DNA of 64,000 nucleotides from Zoogloea sp. 1C4 (lineage in GTDB: Bacteria; Pseudomonadota; Gammaproteobacteria; Burkholderiales; Rhodocyclaceae). Both the position numbers and the translations under genes were made by a program. Shown here piece by piece: positions 50,020 through 64,000 of this stretch; the first letter of the stretch is position 1; each line of letters begins with the position of its first letter. Below the pieces are notes generated by a model. The model had not been told where the DNA came from and did no database searches. It saw nothing but the letters and a program-made list of their open reading frames with translations. The stretch covers positions 62,001 to 126,000 of the forward strand of contig NZ_SSXU01000011.1 of NCBI RefSeq assembly GCF_009469605.1. The letters are read 5' to 3'.

Positions 50020-52101
50020 ATGAAATTACTTTTTTGCTTAATTGCGCAGGTTGCGCCCTTGTTGCTCGCCGGGGGAGCCATCGCTGGCGGCGTGCCCACG
50101 CTCGAGACCGTCGAGGTTCAGGCGGGCAGCACCGACCTGATTGGCGTCGCCGCCAGCGCCACCGAGGGCACGGTGAGCGGCAGGCAGCTCGCCACCCGCC
50201 CGCTGCTGCGCCCCGCCGAGGTGCTGGAGACGGTGCCGGGGCTGGTCGTCTCCCAGCACAGCGGCGACGGCAAGGCCAATCAGTACTATCTGCGCGGCTT
50301 CAACCTCGACCACGGCACCGACTTCGCCACCTGGCTGATGGGCATGCCCATCAACCTCCCCACCCACGCCCACGGGCAGGGCTACACCGACCTCAATCTG
50401 CTGATCCCCGAGCTCGTCGCGTCGGTGCGCTACCGCAAAGGGCCGTACCACGCGGCGGACGGGGATTTCTCGGCGGCCGGCTCGGCCCGGCTCGATTACT
50501 TCCGCAGCCTGCCGGCAGACTTCGTGCAGATCGAGCTCGGCCAGCATCACTACAACCGGCTGGTCGCGGCGGGGTCGCGGCCGGTGAGCGACGGCGGGCC
50601 GGTGCTGCTGGGCGCCATCGAAGCCGCCTACAACAACGGGCCGTGGGCCGAGCGCGAGAACCTGCGCCGGCTCAATGGCGTGCTGCGTCTGTCGTCGGGC
50701 AGCGTCGACAACGGCTGGGCGGCGACGCTGATGGCCTTCGAGTCTCACTGGTCGGCCACCGATCAGGTGCCCCGCCGGGCCGTGGAGCAGGGGCTGATCG
50801 GCCGCTTCGGCAGCCTCGACCCAACCAGCGGTGGCCGCACCCGCCGCGCGAGCCTCTCCGGCGAATGGGCCGCAAGCGACGCCAGCGGCCGCAGCCGGGC
50901 GAACGCTTACCTCATCGACTACGGCCTCGACCTGTTTTCCAACTTCACCTACGCCATGGACGACCCGCTGCGGGGCGACCAGTTCGAGCAGGTGGATCGC
51001 CGTCAGATCGTCGGCGCAGGCGGCAGCCGCAGCTGGTTCGCCGACTGGGCCGGGCGGCCGGTGGAGCTGACCCTCGGTAGCCAGCTGCGCCACGACCACA
51101 TCGGCCAGGTCGGGCTGTTCCTCACCGAGGCCCGGCAGCGCCATGGGCAGGTGCGCAGCGACAAGGTGGATCAGACCAGCGTCGGGGTGTATGGCGAAGC
51201 CCAGATTCAGGTGCTGGAAAAGCTGCGCGCCACCCTCGGGCTGCGTGCCGACGAGTACCGCTTTCAGGTGACGGGCGACGGCACGCCCATCGGCGCTGCC
51301 AACAGCGGCCGGGCGGATGCCTTTCTGGCCGCGCCCAAGCTCGGAATCGTCGCCGGCCCGTGGGCCCGGACCGAGCTCTACGCCAACTACGGCCACGGCT
51401 TTCACAGCAACGACGCCCGCGGCACGACGATCCGCGTCAATCCCGATCCGCGCAGTGCGGAGTTCGGCCAGCCCGTGGCGCGGGTGCGTCCCCTGGTGCG
51501 CGCTCGCGGCGGCGAGCTGGGGCTGCGCAGCGTGCCGGCCGCTGGATGGGTGACGACGCTGGCCCTGTGGCGGCTCGACATCGCATCCGAACTGCTGTTC
51601 GTCGGCGACGCGGGCATCACCGAGCCGAGCCGGCCGTCCCGCCGCCAGGGCGTGGAGTGGACCAACCTGTGGACGCCGCTGCCCGGCGTGAGCGTGGATG
51701 CGGATCTGGCGGTGTCGAGCGCGCGCTTCCGGGATGCGGATGCGGCTGGCACGAGGATCCCGGGCGCCGCCGGCGTGGTCGCGTCGGTGGGCGTCGGAGT
51801 GGATCCCGGCGAGCGCTGGTTTGGCGGCCTGCGCCTGCGACATTTTGGCGCACGCCCCCTGATCGAAGACAATTCGGTACGATCCGCGTCCTCGACCTTG
51901 ACCAATCTTAAGGTAGGCTTCCGCCTGGACAGGAGAATCACCCTGTCGCTGGATGTGCTCAACCTCTTCAACCGTCGGGTGAGCGACATCGATTACTACT
52001 ACGAGTCCCAATTGAAGTCCGAAAGTCTCCCCGTCGCCGACATCCACGCCCACCCCTCGGAGCCCCGCAGCCTGCGGCTGGGCCTGCGTGTGGCGCTGTG
52101 A
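50020..52101 (+). CDS. TonB-dependent outer-membrane receptor, probably for nickel
   Basis: 693 residues. Signal peptide (KLLFCLIAQVAPLLLAGGAIA), a TonB box-like TLETVEV at about residue 28, plug domain (EVLETVPGLVVSQHSGDGKANQYYLRGFNLDHGTD) and a 22-strand barrel ending in LRLGLRVAL. A THAHGQGY segment in the plug could bind metal. Start ATG 50020 follows TTAGGA. It is placed between NiCoT and tonB and reads behind a NikR-controlled promoter, so nickel uptake is inferred; the substrate is not proven. Confidence 0.88.
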   Translation: MKLLFCLIAQVAPLLLAGGAIAGGVPTLETVEVQAGSTDLIGVAASATEGTVSGRQLATRPLLRPAEVLETVPGLVVSQHSGDGKANQYYLRGFNLDHGTDFATWLMGMPINLPTHAHGQGYTDLNLLIPELVASVRYRKGPYHAADGDFSAAGSARLDYFRSLPADFVQIELGQHHYNRLVAAGSRPVSDGGPVLLGAIEAAYNNGPWAERENLRRLNGVLRLSSGSVDNGWAATLMAFESHWSATDQVPRRAVEQGLIGRFGSLDPTSGGRTRRASLSGEWAASDASGRSRANAYLIDYGLDLFSNFTYAMDDPLRGDQFEQVDRRQIVGAGGSRSWFADWAGRPVELTLGSQLRHDHIGQVGLFLTEARQRHGQVRSDKVDQTSVGVYGEAQIQVLEKLRATLGLRADEYRFQVTGDGTPIGAANSGRADAFLAAPKLGIVAGPWARTELYANYGHGFHSNDARGTTIRVNPDPRSAEFGQPVARVRPLVRARGGELGLRSVPAAGWVTTLALWRLDIASELLFVGDAGITEPSRPSRRQGVEWTNLWTPLPGVSVDADLAVSSARFRDADAAGTRIPGAAGVVASVGVGVDPGERWFGGLRLRHFGARPLIEDNSVRSASSTLTNLKVGFRLDRRITLSLDVLNLFNRRVSDIDYYYESQLKSESLPVADIHAHPSEPRSLRLGLRVAL

Positions 52102-52811
52102 TCTCCGATCGCGGCCTGGTGATGGCGGTGGGCGCGTCCTTGTGCGTCCATGCGCTGGCGCTCGGCATGGGGGGCGGATTGAAGTCGTCGGTCACCGAGC
52201 CGCCGCGTCTGCTCGAAGCCCGGCTGGTGCAGGAAGTCCTGCCCGAGAAGACCCCCGAAAAACCCCACGTCGAACCGCCGCCGCCCCAGCCACGGCCGCA
52301 CAAGTCGACGCCGGCTGAAACGCCCCATCCGCCCAAGGCGGTTGCCCGGCCCGAGCCCGTCGTGCCCCAGCAGCGGCTGGTGGCCGAGGCGCGGGCCGAT
52401 CATCCCGCGCCGGCCATCGCGACCGCTCCAGCCCTGGCGCCCGCGGTGGCGGCAAACCAGACGCCGGCTCCGGCTGCGGTGGCTGCGCCGCCCGTCGCTG
52501 CTGCTGCGGCGAGCTATTCGCCGCCCAGTTTTGGCGCCAGGTATCTCGACAATCCCAAGCCAGGTTATCCGATGATCGCCCGGCGTCGCGGGCTGGAAGG
52601 CACCGTCCGCCTCGATGTGCGGGTGTCGGCCGAGGGCATTCCGGTGGCGGTGAAGGTGCGCGAGAGCGGCGGGCATGAGTCCCTCGACGAAGCCGCCGTC
52701 ACCGCCGTGTGGCACTGGCGTTTCGTGCCCGCGCGCCGCGGTGGCGAGCCGGTGGAGGCGTCGGTGGTGGTGCCGATCCGCTTCCGCCTCGGCGCCGAAG
52801 ACGCCGGCTGA
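52098..52811 (+). CDS. TonB family energy transducer
   Basis: 237 residues. N-terminal anchor helix (LVMAVGASLCVHALALGMGG, residues 8-27), a long Pro/Ala/Lys linker to cross the periplasm, and a TonB C-terminal domain (YPMIARRRGLEGTVRLDVRV... LDEAAVTAVWHWRFVPA, about 155-232). GTG 52098 overlaps the receptor stop (GTGA), so it is probably dedicated to this receptor. No exbB/exbD genes are in the window, so it must share them. It ends next to the convergent HDOD gene (TGATCA). Confidence 0.93.
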   Translation: MISDRGLVMAVGASLCVHALALGMGGGLKSSVTEPPRLLEARLVQEVLPEKTPEKPHVEPPPPQPRPHKSTPAETPHPPKAVARPEPVVPQQRLVAEARADHPAPAIATAPALAPAVAANQTPAPAAVAAPPVAAAAASYSPPSFGARYLDNPKPGYPMIARRRGLEGTVRLDVRVSAEGIPVAVKVRESGGHESLDEAAVTAVWHWRFVPARRGGEPVEASVVVPIRFRLGAEDAG

Positions 52812-53621
52812 TCAGCGCGCGTCGGCAGCCAGTTCGTCCAGATCCGCTTCGCCGAGGCCAAATTCCTCGGCCACATCGTCGGCCCAATCCGCCCAGTCCG
52901 GTGAGATGCCGTCCCGCACGCGTCGCCCGGCCGCCAGCAGGCGGGCCAGCCGGCGGGCTTCGTCGCCGAGCCGCCGCGTCAGCTTCGGGTCGTGATGGGC
53001 GCGGATCGCCTCGCATACCTCCACCGGCAGCTTCCAGTTGCGCGCCACGAGATAACCGGCGGCGGCGTGATCGGTGCCGCTGAGGGCGTCGAGCGCCCGG
53101 GCGCCGGCCTCGAGGGTCGGCCCGTCGCCGATCAGCAGTGCCGCGTGCTGGGGCGATCGCCGCAACACCACGGCAATCCCTGCGTCCTGCATCAGGGCTG
53201 CCAGATAGGCGGTGTCGGCCAGCGACTTGAAGCGGGTCGCCCGCGCCACCGCAAAGCTGTACTCGGCGGCCCGCGCGCAGCCGGACCAGATCGCGTCCAC
53301 AACCCGCGGGTCGAGCCCGTCGTTCTGGGCCTTGAGCGCAACGCTCGCGGCCGTAGCGAGGGTGCGGGTGCGGCCAAGCATGGCGATCGCCTCCTGGGCG
53401 GTGCGGGGGGCGCTCCGGGGGCGGAACACCGGCGAGTTGGCGACCCGCAGCAGCGCACCGGTGATCGCCGGATCCTGGCTCACCGCCTGCGCCATCTCCC
53501 GGGGGCCCGCGTCATCGTCGGCCGCGGCTGCGCGCAGGCGCAGAAAACCCGGGCCGGGGGCAGGGAGCACGACCCCGCTGGCCAGCACGGCGTCGACCAG
53601 CAAATCCTTGTCCATTGACAT
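52812..53621 (-). CDS. HDOD-domain protein
   Basis: 269-residue soluble protein with an HDOD fold (about residues 25-215; MAQAVSQDPAITGALLRVANSPVF and AMLGRTRTLATAASVAL). The metal-binding HD residues of true phosphohydrolases are absent, as in HDOD proteins, which act as signalling scaffolds. C-terminal acidic tail. Its start lies beside the tRNA promoter region; convergent with tonB. Confidence 0.85.
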   Translation of the reverse strand: MSMDKDLLVDAVLASGVVLPAPGPGFLRLRAAAADDDAGPREMAQAVSQDPAITGALLRVANSPVFRPRSAPRTAQEAIAMLGRTRTLATAASVALKAQNDGLDPRVVDAIWSGCARAAEYSFAVARATRFKSLADTAYLAALMQDAGIAVVLRRSPQHAALLIGDGPTLEAGARALDALSGTDHAAAGYLVARNWKLPVEVCEAIRAHHDPKLTRRLGDEARRLARLLAAGRRVRDGISPDWADWADDVAEEFGLGEADLDELAADAR

Positions 53622-53691
53622 GCGTTATCCGACAGCGTGGTAGTCCTAACGGATTAAAGCACAGAGGTCACAAGAAAAACGACGATTGTGT

Positions 53692-53720
53692 TTGACAACC
53701 GGCAAGCCGATGTCTAGAAT
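53692..53720 (+). promoter_or_regulatory. Sigma-70 promoter of the tRNA-tuf operon
   Basis: A perfect TTGACA (53692-53697), 17 bases and TAGAAT (53715-53720). Transcription would start near 53727, about 10 bases before tRNA-Tyr. Confidence 0.85.
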
Positions 53721-53736
53721 GCGCAGCTTCTCGCTT

Positions 53737-53822
<86 letters not shown>

Positions 53823-53893
53823 CAGTTTTGCTGTGTGCTCCGTCCGTGAGTTGCGGTGACGTGAGCGGTGTTGTGAGTCGTGCGTTGTAAAGC

Positions 53894-53967
53894 GCGGGTG
53901 TAGCTCAATGGTAGAGCAGAAGCCTTCCAAGCTTATGACGAGGGTTCGATTCCCTTCACCCGCTCCA
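53894..53967 (+). tRNA. tRNA-Gly (anticodon TCC)
   Basis: 74-base cloverleaf; acceptor 53894-53900 pairs with 53957-53963, CCA is encoded. The anticodon loop reads CTTCCAA, giving TCC. Confidence 0.96.
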
Positions 53968-53982
53968 GGTTGCGTGTGTGAG

Positions 53983-54057
53983 GCCCATGTAGCTCAGTGG
54001 CAGAGCACTCCCTTGGTAAGGGAGAGGTCGGCAGTTCAATCCTGCCCATGGGCACCA
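53983..54057 (+). tRNA. tRNA-Thr (anticodon GGT)
   Basis: 75-base cloverleaf; acceptor GCCCATG pairs with CATGGGC, CCA is encoded (54055-54057). The anticodon loop reads TTGGTAA, giving GGT. 66 bases before tuf. Confidence 0.96.
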
Positions 54058-54123
54058 ACGATTCAATGGTGCGGCGTTCAAAGTAGTTTTCCAATTTCCT
54101 GATTTTTTTGCGGAGTTGATGAT

Positions 54124-55314
<1,191 letters not shown>

Positions 55315-55337
55315 TTCTCGATAGTCGTACTCGGAAT

Positions 55338-55362
55338 GCCCCGCTCCCCGCGGGGTGTTTCG
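55338..55362 (+). terminator. Weak hairpin after tuf
   Basis: CCCCGC / GCGGGG stem with a TCCCC loop followed by TGTTTCG. It precedes tRNA-Trp and is likely only partial. Confidence 0.4.
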
Positions 55363-55375
55363 TAGTCTCTGCTGC

Positions 55376-55451
55376 AGGGGTATAGCTCAACTGGCAGAGC
55401 GTCGGTCTCCAAAACCGAAGGTTGGGGGTTCGATTCCCTCTGCCCCTGCCA
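55376..55451 (+). tRNA. tRNA-Trp (anticodon CCA)
   Basis: 76-base cloverleaf; acceptor AGGGGTA pairs with TGCCCCT, CCA is encoded. The anticodon loop reads CTCCAAA, giving CCA. Located between tuf and secE, the conserved order. Confidence 0.97.
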
Positions 55452-55476
55452 CCGTTTCATTCGGACTCACGTTTCA

Positions 55477-55830
55477 ATGGCCGACAAAATCAAGTTTGCG
55501 CTGGCACTGGTTCTACTGGTAGCCGGCGTTGTGGGCTTCTATCTGCTCTCCGAGCAGGCAATGGTGCTGCGCGTTCTGTCCGTGCTCGCCGGTGTTGCCC
55601 TTTGCGCTGCCGTAGCCTGGAAGACCGAGGCCGGACAGCGTTTTGCCGTTTTTGCCAACGAGACCGTTGCCGAAACCAAGAAAGTCGCGTGGCCGTCGCG
55701 CAAGGAAACATTCCAGACCACCGGGATCGTCTTTGCCTTCGTCGTGATCATGGCCGTCTTTCTTTGGGTTACTGACAAGACCCTCGAGTGGGCTCTCTAC
55801 GATCTGATCCTGGGTTGGAAGAAATCATGA
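55477..55830 (+). CDS. secE: Preprotein translocase subunit SecE
   Basis: 117 residues with three transmembrane helices in the proteobacterial arrangement. The conserved cytoplasmic segment [21 protein letters not shown] precedes the last helix. SecE clamps SecY in the translocon. It overlaps nusG (ATGA). Confidence 0.97.
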   Translation: MADKIKFALALVLLVAGVVGFYLLSEQAMVLRVLSVLAGVALCAAVAWKTEAGQRFAVFANETVAETKKVAWPSRKETFQTTGIVFAFVVIMAVFLWVTDKTLEWALYDLILGWKKS

Positions 55831-56360
55831 GCAAGCGTTGGTACGTGGTACATGCCTATTCCGGCTTCGAGAAGTCGGTCCAGCGCGCGCTTGTCGAGCG
55901 TGTCGCGCGTGATGGTATGCAAGACCTGTTTGGTCAGATTCTCGTTCCCGTCGAAGAAGTCGTCGAGATGAAGAACGGCCAGAAGAGCATCACCGAACGC
56001 AAGTTCTTCCCCGGCTACGTGCTGGTGGAAATGGAGATGAACGACGATACGTGGCATCTCATCAAGTCCACCCCGAAGGTCACCGGTTTTGTCGGCGGCA
56101 CCGCCAACAAGCCGACCCCGATTTCCGAGAAGGAAGTCGAGAAGATCATGCAGCAGATGAAGGAAGGCGTCGACAAGCCGCGTCCGAAGGTGCTGTTCGA
56201 AGTGGGCGAGATGGTTCGCGTCAAGGAAGGTCCGTTCACCGATTTCAATGGTTCCGTCGAAGACGTGAACTACGAGAAGAGCAAGATCCGCGTGTCGGTG
56301 ACCATCTTCGGTCGTGCGACGCCGGTCGAACTGGATTTTGGTCAGGTCGAGAAGACCTGA
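55827..56360 (+). CDS. nusG: Transcription termination/antitermination factor NusG
   Basis: 177 residues. The NGN domain begins [20 protein letters not shown] and the C-terminal KOW domain reads [19 protein letters not shown]. NusG links RNA polymerase to Rho and the ribosome. ATG 55827 overlaps the secE stop. Confidence 0.98.
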   Translation: MSKRWYVVHAYSGFEKSVQRALVERVARDGMQDLFGQILVPVEEVVEMKNGQKSITERKFFPGYVLVEMEMNDDTWHLIKSTPKVTGFVGGTANKPTPISEKEVEKIMQQMKEGVDKPRPKVLFEVGEMVRVKEGPFTDFNGSVEDVNYEKSKIRVSVTIFGRATPVELDFGQVEKT

Positions 56361-56365
56361 TCTTC

Positions 56366-56392
56366 GTGGGGTGCCCTGAGGCACCCCGTTTC
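56366..56392 (+). terminator. Weak hairpin between nusG and rplK
   Basis: An 8-bp perfect stem (56368-56375 with 56380-56387), loop CTGA, followed by GTTTC. Possibly a partial terminator within the operon. Confidence 0.4.
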
Positions 56393-56460
56393 GCGCCCGC
56401 AAGGGCAAGAGGAGCGCGGCGGTTTTTGCTGTGCGCTAGAACTCAAAAAGGAGTTGCCTG

Positions 56461-56892
56461 ATGGCAAAGAAGATCATTGGCTACATCAAGCTGCAGGTTC
56501 CTGCAGGCAAAGCCAACCCCAGCCCCCCGATCGGCCCGGCCCTTGGTCAGCGCGGCCTCAACATCATGGAGTTCTGCAAGACGTTCAACGCGCAGACCCA
56601 AGGTCTTGAGCCCGGCCTGCCGATTCCGGTGGTGATCACCGCGTTTGCGGACAAGAGCTTCACCTTCGTGATGAAGACCCCGCCCGCGACCATTCTGATC
56701 AAGAAGGCCGCCGGCATCCAGAAGGGTTCTCCGAAGCCCCATACCGACAAGGTCGGCAAGATCACCAAGGCCCAGTGCGAAGAAATCGCCAAGGCCAAGA
56801 TGAAGGATCTCACCGCTGCGGACCTCGACGCCGCTGCTCGTACCATCGCTGGCTCTGCGCGCAGCATGGGCATCACCGTGGAGGGCATGTAA
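56461..56892 (+). CDS. rplK: 50S ribosomal protein L11
   Basis: 143 residues. L11 forms the base of the stalk with 23S rRNA. Features are [31 protein letters not shown] and the C-terminal RNA-binding [18 protein letters not shown] lies 9 bases before the ATG. 2 bases separate it from rplA. Confidence 0.99.
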   Translation: MAKKIIGYIKLQVPAGKANPSPPIGPALGQRGLNIMEFCKTFNAQTQGLEPGLPIPVVITAFADKSFTFVMKTPPATILIKKAAGIQKGSPKPHTDKVGKITKAQCEEIAKAKMKDLTAADLDAAARTIAGSARSMGITVEGM

Positions 56893-56894
56893 TC

Positions 56895-57602
56895 ATGGCG
56901 AAGCTGTCCAAGCGCGTTCAGGCCCTGCGTGCCAAGGTTGATCGCAACAAGAACTACCCCCTGACCGAAGCCCTGTCGCTGGTCAAGGAATGCGCCACTG
57001 CCAAGTTCGACGAGTCCATCGACATCGCCGTGAACCTGGGCGTGGATGCCAAGAAGTCCGACCAGCTGGTTCGTGGCTCCGTCGTTCTGCCTGCCGGTAC
57101 CGGCAAGTCCGTCCGCGTGGCGGTCTTCGCCCAGGGCGACAAGGCTGAAGCCGCTCGCGCCGCTGGCGCCGACGTCGTCGGTTTTGACGACCTCGCCGAG
57201 CAGGTCAAGGGCGGCACGATCGACTTCGATCTGTGTATCGCCACCCCGGACGCCATGCGTGTCGTCGGCGCCCTCGGTCAGATCCTCGGCCCCCGCGGCC
57301 TGATGCCGAACCCGAAGGTCGGCACCGTGACCATGGATGTCACCACCGCCGTGAAGAACGCCAAGGCCGGTCAGGTTCAGTACCGTACCGACAAGGCCGG
57401 CCTGATCCACGCCACCGTGGGTCGTGCCTCCTTCACCGTCGAAGCGCTGCAGCAGAACGTTGCCGCCCTGATCGACGCGCTGGTCAAGGCCAAGCCGGCC
57501 GCCTCCAAGGGCGTGTACCTGCGCAAGGTTGCTGTCTCCTCCACGATGGGTGCCGGCGTCCGCGTCGAACCCGCCACCGTGTCGGGCCAGCAGCAACAGT
57601 AA
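56895..57602 (+). CDS. rplA: 50S ribosomal protein L1
   Basis: 235 residues. L1 of the large-subunit stalk and, in relatives, autorepressor of the L11 operon. Conserved marks: [20 protein letters not shown], and the C-terminal [19 protein letters not shown]. Starts 2 bases after rplK. Confidence 0.99.
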   Translation: MAKLSKRVQALRAKVDRNKNYPLTEALSLVKECATAKFDESIDIAVNLGVDAKKSDQLVRGSVVLPAGTGKSVRVAVFAQGDKAEAARAAGADVVGFDDLAEQVKGGTIDFDLCIATPDAMRVVGALGQILGPRGLMPNPKVGTVTMDVTTAVKNAKAGQVQYRTDKAGLIHATVGRASFTVEALQQNVAALIDALVKAKPAASKGVYLRKVAVSSTMGAGVRVEPATVSGQQQQ

Positions 57603-57605
57603 GAA

Positions 57606-57828
57606 CTTTGGGCCGGTTGCTCCGCTGAACAGGCAGGGCAGCCGGATCGTCAAAGACCGCAGGTGCGGATGCTCCGGCAAACGCTTAATCACCGAAAACC
57701 TGCGTAGACGGTGTCCCAGAACAGGATTACCGCATCGCGAGCCCTTCGTGGTGCCAATCTCCTGATCCAGGTCGCCGTAGGTGCGATGGAAGCTTTCATC
57801 GCGTGTTGACTTGATAGGAGGAAAGACC
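57606..57828 (+). ncRNA. Ribosomal protein L10 leader
   Basis: 223-base leader before rplJ with the conserved L10-leader elements: ACCGCAGGT (57657-57665) pairs with ACCTGCG (57699-57705), followed by GTAGACGGT. In relatives the L10-L12 complex binds here to repress its own synthesis. No other function is apparent in this gap. Confidence 0.85.
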
Positions 57829-58329
57829 TTGAGTCTGAATCTCGACGACAAAAAAGCCGTAGTGGCTGAGGTGTCGGCGCAAGTGGCAAATGCTCAGACG
57901 ATCGTCGTGGCGCAATATGCAGGGATCGAGGTCGGCGACCTCACCGTGCTGCGTGCCAAGGCGCGTGACGCTGGCGTTTACCTCCGTGTGCTGAAGAACA
58001 CCCTGGCTCGCCGCGCAGTGGCTGACACGCCGTTTGCCAGCCTGGCCGACCAGATGACCGGCCCGCTGATTTACAGCATCTCCGCCGATCCCGTGGCTGC
58101 CGCAAAGGTTCTCGCCGATTTCGCGAAGACCAACGACAAGCTCGTGCTGAAGGCGGGTTCCTACGCTGGCAAGGTGCTCGACAAGGCTGGCGTGCAAGCC
58201 CTGGCCGCGATCCCGAGCCGCGAAGAACTGCTCGCCAAGCTGCTGGGCGTCATGCAGGCACCGGTGTCCGGCTTTGCCGGTCTGCTGGCCGCGCTCGCGA
58301 AGAAACGTGAAGAAGAAACCGCGGCCTGA
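57829..58329 (+). CDS. rplJ: 50S ribosomal protein L10
   Basis: 166 residues. Anchors the L7/L12 stalk. Start is TTG 57829, supported by a strong AGGAGG 7 bases upstream and the canonical [15 protein letters not shown]-terminus. Conserved [13 protein letters not shown] is present. Translation is expected to be controlled by the L10 leader upstream. Confidence 0.97.
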   Translation: MSLNLDDKKAVVAEVSAQVANAQTIVVAQYAGIEVGDLTVLRAKARDAGVYLRVLKNTLARRAVADTPFASLADQMTGPLIYSISADPVAAAKVLADFAKTNDKLVLKAGSYAGKVLDKAGVQALAAIPSREELLAKLLGVMQAPVSGFAGLLAALAKKREEETAA

Positions 58330-58379
58330 GCGCCCGGTTGCTGACTACGCTTACGAAATTAGAACTGGAGTATTTTGAG

Positions 58380-58757
58380 ATGGCAATTACCAAAGAAGAC
58401 ATCCTCGAAGCCGTTGGCTCGATGACCGTGATGGAACTGAACGACCTGGTCAAGGCGTTCGAAGAGAAGTTTGGCGTTTCCGCCGCTTCCCTGGCTGTCG
58501 CCGCTCCTGGCGCTGGTGGCGCTGCTGCTGCCGCTGCTGAAGAGCAGACCGAGTTCAACGTCATCCTGCTGGCCGCTGGCGACAAGAAGGTTGAAGTGAT
58601 TAAGGTTGTCCGCGCCGTCACCGGCCTGGGCCTGAAGGAAGCGAAGGACCTCGTTGATGGCGCTCCGAAGCCCGTCAAGGAAGCCATCGCCAAGGCCGAC
58701 GCCGAAGCGCTCAAGAAGCAACTCGAAGACGCTGGCGCCAAGGTCGAAATCAAGTAA
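58380..58757 (+). CDS. rplL: 50S ribosomal protein L7/L12
   Basis: 125 residues. N-terminal dimer domain ([22 protein letters not shown]), an Ala-rich hinge, and the C-terminal factor-binding domain ([32 protein letters not shown]). Multiple copies bind L10. Start ATG 58380 follows CTGGAG. Confidence 0.99.
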   Translation: MAITKEDILEAVGSMTVMELNDLVKAFEEKFGVSAASLAVAAPGAGGAAAAAAEEQTEFNVILLAAGDKKVEVIKVVRAVTGLGLKEAKDLVDGAPKPVKEAIAKADAEALKKQLEDAGAKVEIK

Positions 58758-58772
58758 TTTCGACTTTGCCCT

Positions 58773-58806
58773 GGGGGCTGATGCCATTACGGCATCGGCC
58801 CTTTTG
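58773..58806 (+). terminator. Attenuator between rplL and rpoB
   Basis: An 11-bp stem (58775-58785 with 58791-58801, one G-T pair) followed by TTTT. In related species an intercistronic terminator here lets only part of the transcripts enter rpoBC. Confidence 0.85.
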
Positions 58807-58957
58807 TGCTTTCAGTTTCAGTTGTCTGCAGCATCCGTCGCCCCAGACGACAAAAAAGAGCGTTCGAAGTAGGTTAAAGCGCAATCTGCGCGGAATCAAC
58901 TGCCCGAAATGCTGTCTTTTGTCTTCTGACGTCCGACTTCTCTGACCCGGAGCATCT

Positions 58958-63088
<4,131 letters not shown>

Positions 63089-63130
63089 GCGGTTGGTTCG
63101 ATCGATGAGTGCTCACCCTGGATGGAGTGA

Positions 63131-64000
<870 letters not shown>

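Noticed and set aside
50038-52053. Long antisense frame under the TonB receptor gene
   Set aside because: No domain recognised; the plus strand has a full signal peptide, plug and barrel.

Overview
GC-rich chromosomal segment of a betaproteobacterium, most likely from the Rhodocyclales (Azoarcus/Thauera/Zoogloea-like). This placement is inferred from three things: the housekeeping gene orders lolB-ispE-tRNA-Gln-prs-rplY-pth and tRNA-Tyr/Gly/Thr-tuf-tRNA-Trp-secE-nusG-rplKAJL-rpoBC, a hydrogenase locus in the same order as the membrane-bound hydrogenase megaoperon of Cupriavidus necator, and a palindromic intergenic repeat typical of this class. No insertion sequence, prophage or CRISPR array was seen; the window reads as core genome plus one large metabolic island.

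Region 1 (1-20.0 kb) is mostly housekeeping: the start of ftsY, a catalytic/non-catalytic M16 peptidase pair, rsmD, coaD and a ferredoxin; a dynamin-like GTPase and mutM on the minus strand; then a TPR protein, lolB, ispE, tRNA-Gln, prs, rplY and pth. After these come a chemoreceptor with a c-type heme motif behind a sigma-28-like promoter, an unassigned membrane protein, ilvD, a FemAB-like acyltransferase and a GNAT acetyltransferase.

Region 2 (20.1-52.8 kb) is a complete uptake [NiFe]-hydrogenase island. The oxygen-tolerant membrane-bound enzyme (hoxKGZ) is followed by its maturation genes (hoxMLOQRTV), the pleiotropic Ni-Fe-CN-CO assembly genes (hypABFCDEX), the H2-sensing system (hoxA response regulator, hoxBC regulatory hydrogenase, hoxJ kinase) and nickel supply (nikR, NiCoT permease, TonB receptor, TonB). 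HoxBC/HoxJ should sense H2 and control HoxA, which with sigma-54 would switch on hoxK from a candidate -24/-12 promoter. NikR probably represses the permease through an operator overlapping its promoter. Several genes not in the classical operon are inserted: a minus-strand membrane protein with a 13-residue Trp repeat, a Cdd1-like helix-hairpin-helix protein, a soluble FIST-domain chemoreceptor behind a near-perfect sigma-28 promoter, an ABM-fold monooxygenase next to the CO-ligand enzyme HypX, and an SH3 / EF-hand-like / thioesterase block between hoxC and nikR.

Region 3 (52.8-64.0 kb) holds an HDOD protein, four tRNA genes, tuf, secE, nusG, ribosomal protein genes rplK, rplA, rplJ and rplL with an L10 leader, rpoB, and the start of rpoC, which runs off the window.
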